Under the pieces are notes generated by a model, which was not told the DNA's origin, made no database searches, and saw only the letters and a list, made by a program, of their open reading frames with translations. From the NCBI GenBank assembly GCA_038131795.1, contig JAYPQE010000003.1:1736001-1800000 (forward strand): a stretch of DNA of 64,000 nt, written 5' to 3'. Within the stretch, counting starts at the first letter, position 1, and each line of letters begins with the position of its first letter. The stretch is from Eutrophobius brisbanensis (GTDB lineage: Bacteria; Pseudomonadota; Gammaproteobacteria; Eutrophobiales; Eutrophobiaceae). Made by a program: the position numbers and the translations under genes. This document shows, in pieces, positions 62,045-64,000 of the stretch.

Positions 62045-64000
62045 ATGAACCACTCAAAGCGAGCCTATCGAGGCTTATTATCAATCATTGGTGCCCTGGC
62101 AGCGCCGGCGTTACTGTTCCCAGTGACCCTGCATGCACAGGCACTGGAAGAAATTGTGGTGACGGCCCAGCGTCGTGAGCAGTCTATCCAGGAAGTGCCT
62201 ATCTCACTGGAGGCCTATACCGGTGATATCCTGAACAAGGAAGGCTTCCGTACCATGGAAGACCTCTCCGCTTTCTCACCTTCGGTGGAGATCGACGTAC
62301 GTACCCAGGACCAAGACATTGCTGTGCGCGGTATGGGCACCATCGGTAACAACCTGGGGCTGGAAGGCGCTGTCCCCATCTTCGTCGATGGCGTCCACTT
62401 CTCAAGGACCTCCATGATCATGGGGGCTTTCCTGGATCTGGAACGTATCGAGGTCCTGCGTGGCCCGCAGCCTATCGCCTTTGGCCAGAACGCCACCGCC
62501 GGTGCCTTCAGCTTGACCACCAAGAAACCCACCGCTGAGTGGGAAGGTGATGTCACCGCTGAATACGGTAACTGGGACCGCTTTTCCCTGGAAGGTGGTG
62601 TCGGTGGTCCCCTGTCTGACACCTGGGGTGTGCGCCTCGCCGCTCAGTATGACGAAGTCGGTGGTTATATCACCGATGCCATCTCCGGCGACAAGTTCCC
62701 CAATGGTAAAGAAGTGGCCGGACGCGCCACCTTCGTATGGACCCCAACGGACAACCTGCAGGCTACCGCCAAGATTGGCTGGGCCCAACGCCGCAACGAG
62801 GCAGAGGGTATCTCTGTGTGTCGTACCGAAGGCCTGGTGGAACAGACCGAGCGGGCCTACACCATCCCGGGGCAGACGGATTTCCCTGTGAGGGCCCTGC
62901 AGTTCCCGACAAACTGTGACACGGAAGGCTTCCAGCGGATCGGTATCAAAGAGGCCACCAGTCCATTTTTCCGCCCGGTTGACGGGATAAACCAGGAAGA
63001 TAGCAAAGGCGGTATTGTGGACATCGCCCCCCCTTCAGCTGATGTGATGGCCAATCTCGACGCCCATGATGACATGGACGCCTTTGATTACCGTCTGGGC
63101 ATTGACTATGAGTTTGATAACGGCATTACCCTGTTTGCCAACACTGGTTACCTGGACTACCAGCGGGGCTCCGCCCATGACAACTCCAGCTCCCCTGTGA
63201 TTACCAATGTGCAGCATCGCGGTGAGATCTTTGACCTCTTCAGTCAGGAGATCCGCTTTGCTTCACCACGCGGTGGCCAGATTGAGTGGGAGTTCGGTGG
63301 CTTCTACCAGAAGGAGGATACGGACATCGGTAACCGCGGTGATGACAAGTATGAGACCATCACCATCCGCGCCAATACCCGCCGGCCGGCCCGTTCCCAG
63401 GATTCCTGGCAGGACAGCCGCTGGATGAGTGCCTTTGGTTCCGTGACCTTTAATTTCATGGATGACCGGGCCTCTATTGACATCGGTGCCCGTTTTACCG
63501 ATATCAGCAAACACTCCCACATCCAGGGTTATGGCCATACCTGGATCTATGATGTTGACCCGGACAGTGTCGCCGTACCCAATGGTATTGATGCTGTTGG
63601 TGATGGTGTCATCTGGGGAACCGACCATGAGGACAATTGTGTCGACCGTGGTGACGGCGTCGCTAAATGTGAAGACAAATACAGAAAGATAGGCGGCATC
63701 GGTGTCGATGCCACAGGCAATGCCTATTTCGGACCGGGTAGTGGTTTACAGTCCATCATCGATTGCGGTGATGCCACAGACCCCCGTACCCAGGGTGCCC
63801 TGAACCATTGCGGCAGTTATGGCGCCGGTTACTGGACCCATGCCTACAACCCGGGCAGGACCAGCAAGTCAGGTGAGGCCCACAACGCCATAGCCGATGG
63901 ACGGGGTATCCGTACCGTCCCTGAGGCCTGGGACACCATCGCACCGGTGGCCCTTGGACCGGCGGTCCATGGCCTTCGCGGCCAGACCGGTAATAACCTG
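62045..64000 (+). CDS. TonB-dependent receptor (3' end outside window)
   Basis: 652 codons are visible from ATG 62045 to the window edge. Signal peptide (ending TLHAQ), then ALEEIVVTAQRR (TonB-box-like), plug domain with VPISLEAYTG, DIAVRGMGTIG, PIFVDGVHFSRT and LERIEVLRGPQP, and barrel strands (AEYGNWDRFSLEGGVGG onward). It matches the fragment at 1-185 in its N-terminal pattern. It has the AQRREQSIQEVP type common in marine proteobacterial receptors for organic substrates. It would import the compound processed by the exported enzymes nearby; that is inferred. Confidence 0.93.
   Translation, partial: MNHSKRAYRGLLSIIGALAAPALLFPVTLHAQALEEIVVTAQRREQSIQEVPISLEAYTGDILNKEGFRTMEDLSAFSPSVEIDVRTQDQDIAVRGMGTIGNNLGLEGAVPIFVDGVHFSRTSMIMGAFLDLERIEVLRGPQPIAFGQNATAGAFSLTTKKPTAEWEGDVTAEYGNWDRFSLEGGVGGPLSDTWGVRLAAQYDEVGGYITDAISGDKFPNGKEVAGRATFVWTPTDNLQATAKIGWAQRRNEAEGISVCRTEGLVEQTERAYTIPGQTDFPVRALQFPTNCDTEGFQRIGIKEATSPFFRPVDGINQEDSKGGIVDIAPPSADVMANLDAHDDMDAFDYRLGIDYEFDNGITLFANTGYLDYQRGSAHDNSSSPVITNVQHRGEIFDLFSQEIRFASPRGGQIEWEFGGFYQKEDTDIGNRGDDKYETITIRANTRRPARSQDSWQDSRWMSAFGSVTFNFMDDRASIDIGARFTDISKHSHIQGYGHTWIYDVDPDSVAVPNGIDAVGDGVIWGTDHEDNCVDRGDGVAKCEDKYRKIGGIGVDATGNAYFGPGSGLQSIIDCGDATDPRTQGALNHCGSYGAGYWTHAYNPGRTSKSGEAHNAIADGRGIRTVPEAWDTIAPVALGPAVHGLRGQTGNNL

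Overview
The window is about 64 kb of moderate-GC bacterial DNA. TonB-dependent receptors, exported proteins with Sec and Tat signals, c-type cytochrome, tripartite tricarboxylate (TTT) transporters and short palindromic intergenic repeats point to a Gram-negative proteobacterium. A free-living, probably marine gammaproteobacterium is my inference. I saw no rRNA, tRNA, CRISPR array, intact transposase or phage gene. No gene looks like a DNA-binding transcriptional regulator.

Layout. (1) 1-185: start of a TonB-dependent receptor, leaving the window. (2) 521-10170, minus strand: an eight-gene operon whose products all carry export signals. From its 5' end it encodes the N-terminal half of an amidohydrolase, four tandem paralogues of the matching C-terminal half, a SurA-N-like chaperone, a small cytochrome c, and a Tat-exported ThDP-dependent enzyme. 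(3) 10438-13144: a TonB-dependent receptor and a Cu/Zn superoxide dismutase. (4) 13295-16437: LigJ-like hydratase, LigK-like aldolase and a zinc alcohol dehydrogenase, matching the lower protocatechuate 4,5-cleavage route. (5) 16747-19722: a metal-flavoured cassette of NicO-family transporter, class II aldolase, a protein ending in six histidines, and two half-size permeases. (6) 19795-24164: Rieske oxygenase, PanB-like enzyme, alpha/beta hydrolase with a Cys nucleophile, and a 4,5-dihydroxyphthalate decarboxylase-like protein. (7) 24390-31038: a small membrane protein facing a complete moxR/mxaS-A-C-K-L-type operon. (8) 31370-59207: a DMT transporter, then two variants of one catabolic module. 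Each variant has a TctC-TctA-TctB transporter, cupin protein(s) and two large exported YtcJ-like amidohydrolases of two subtypes, with small membrane proteins, a short-chain dehydrogenase, a lone EutA-like reactivase, an exported hydrolase and an orphan solute-binding protein. (9) 59270-60244: a decayed Rieske oxygenase gene. (10) 60389-64000: a second exported hydrolase and the N-terminal 652 codons of another TonB-dependent receptor.

How the parts fit. The region looks like an accessory catabolic block for aromatic or carboxylate compounds. TonB receptors would bring substrate across the outer membrane. Exported hydrolases, amidohydrolase-like proteins, cytochrome c and the ThDP enzyme would act outside the cytoplasm. 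TTT systems would carry carboxylates inside, and Rieske, cupin, decarboxylase, LigJ and LigK enzymes would feed central metabolism. Substrates are not readable from sequence. The most striking points are the split amidohydrolase (one N-half gene, four C-half genes), the Tat-exported ThDP enzyme beside a cytochrome c, and four YtcJ-like paralogues in which the metal-binding HxH motif is uniformly replaced by (N/S)DGDN.
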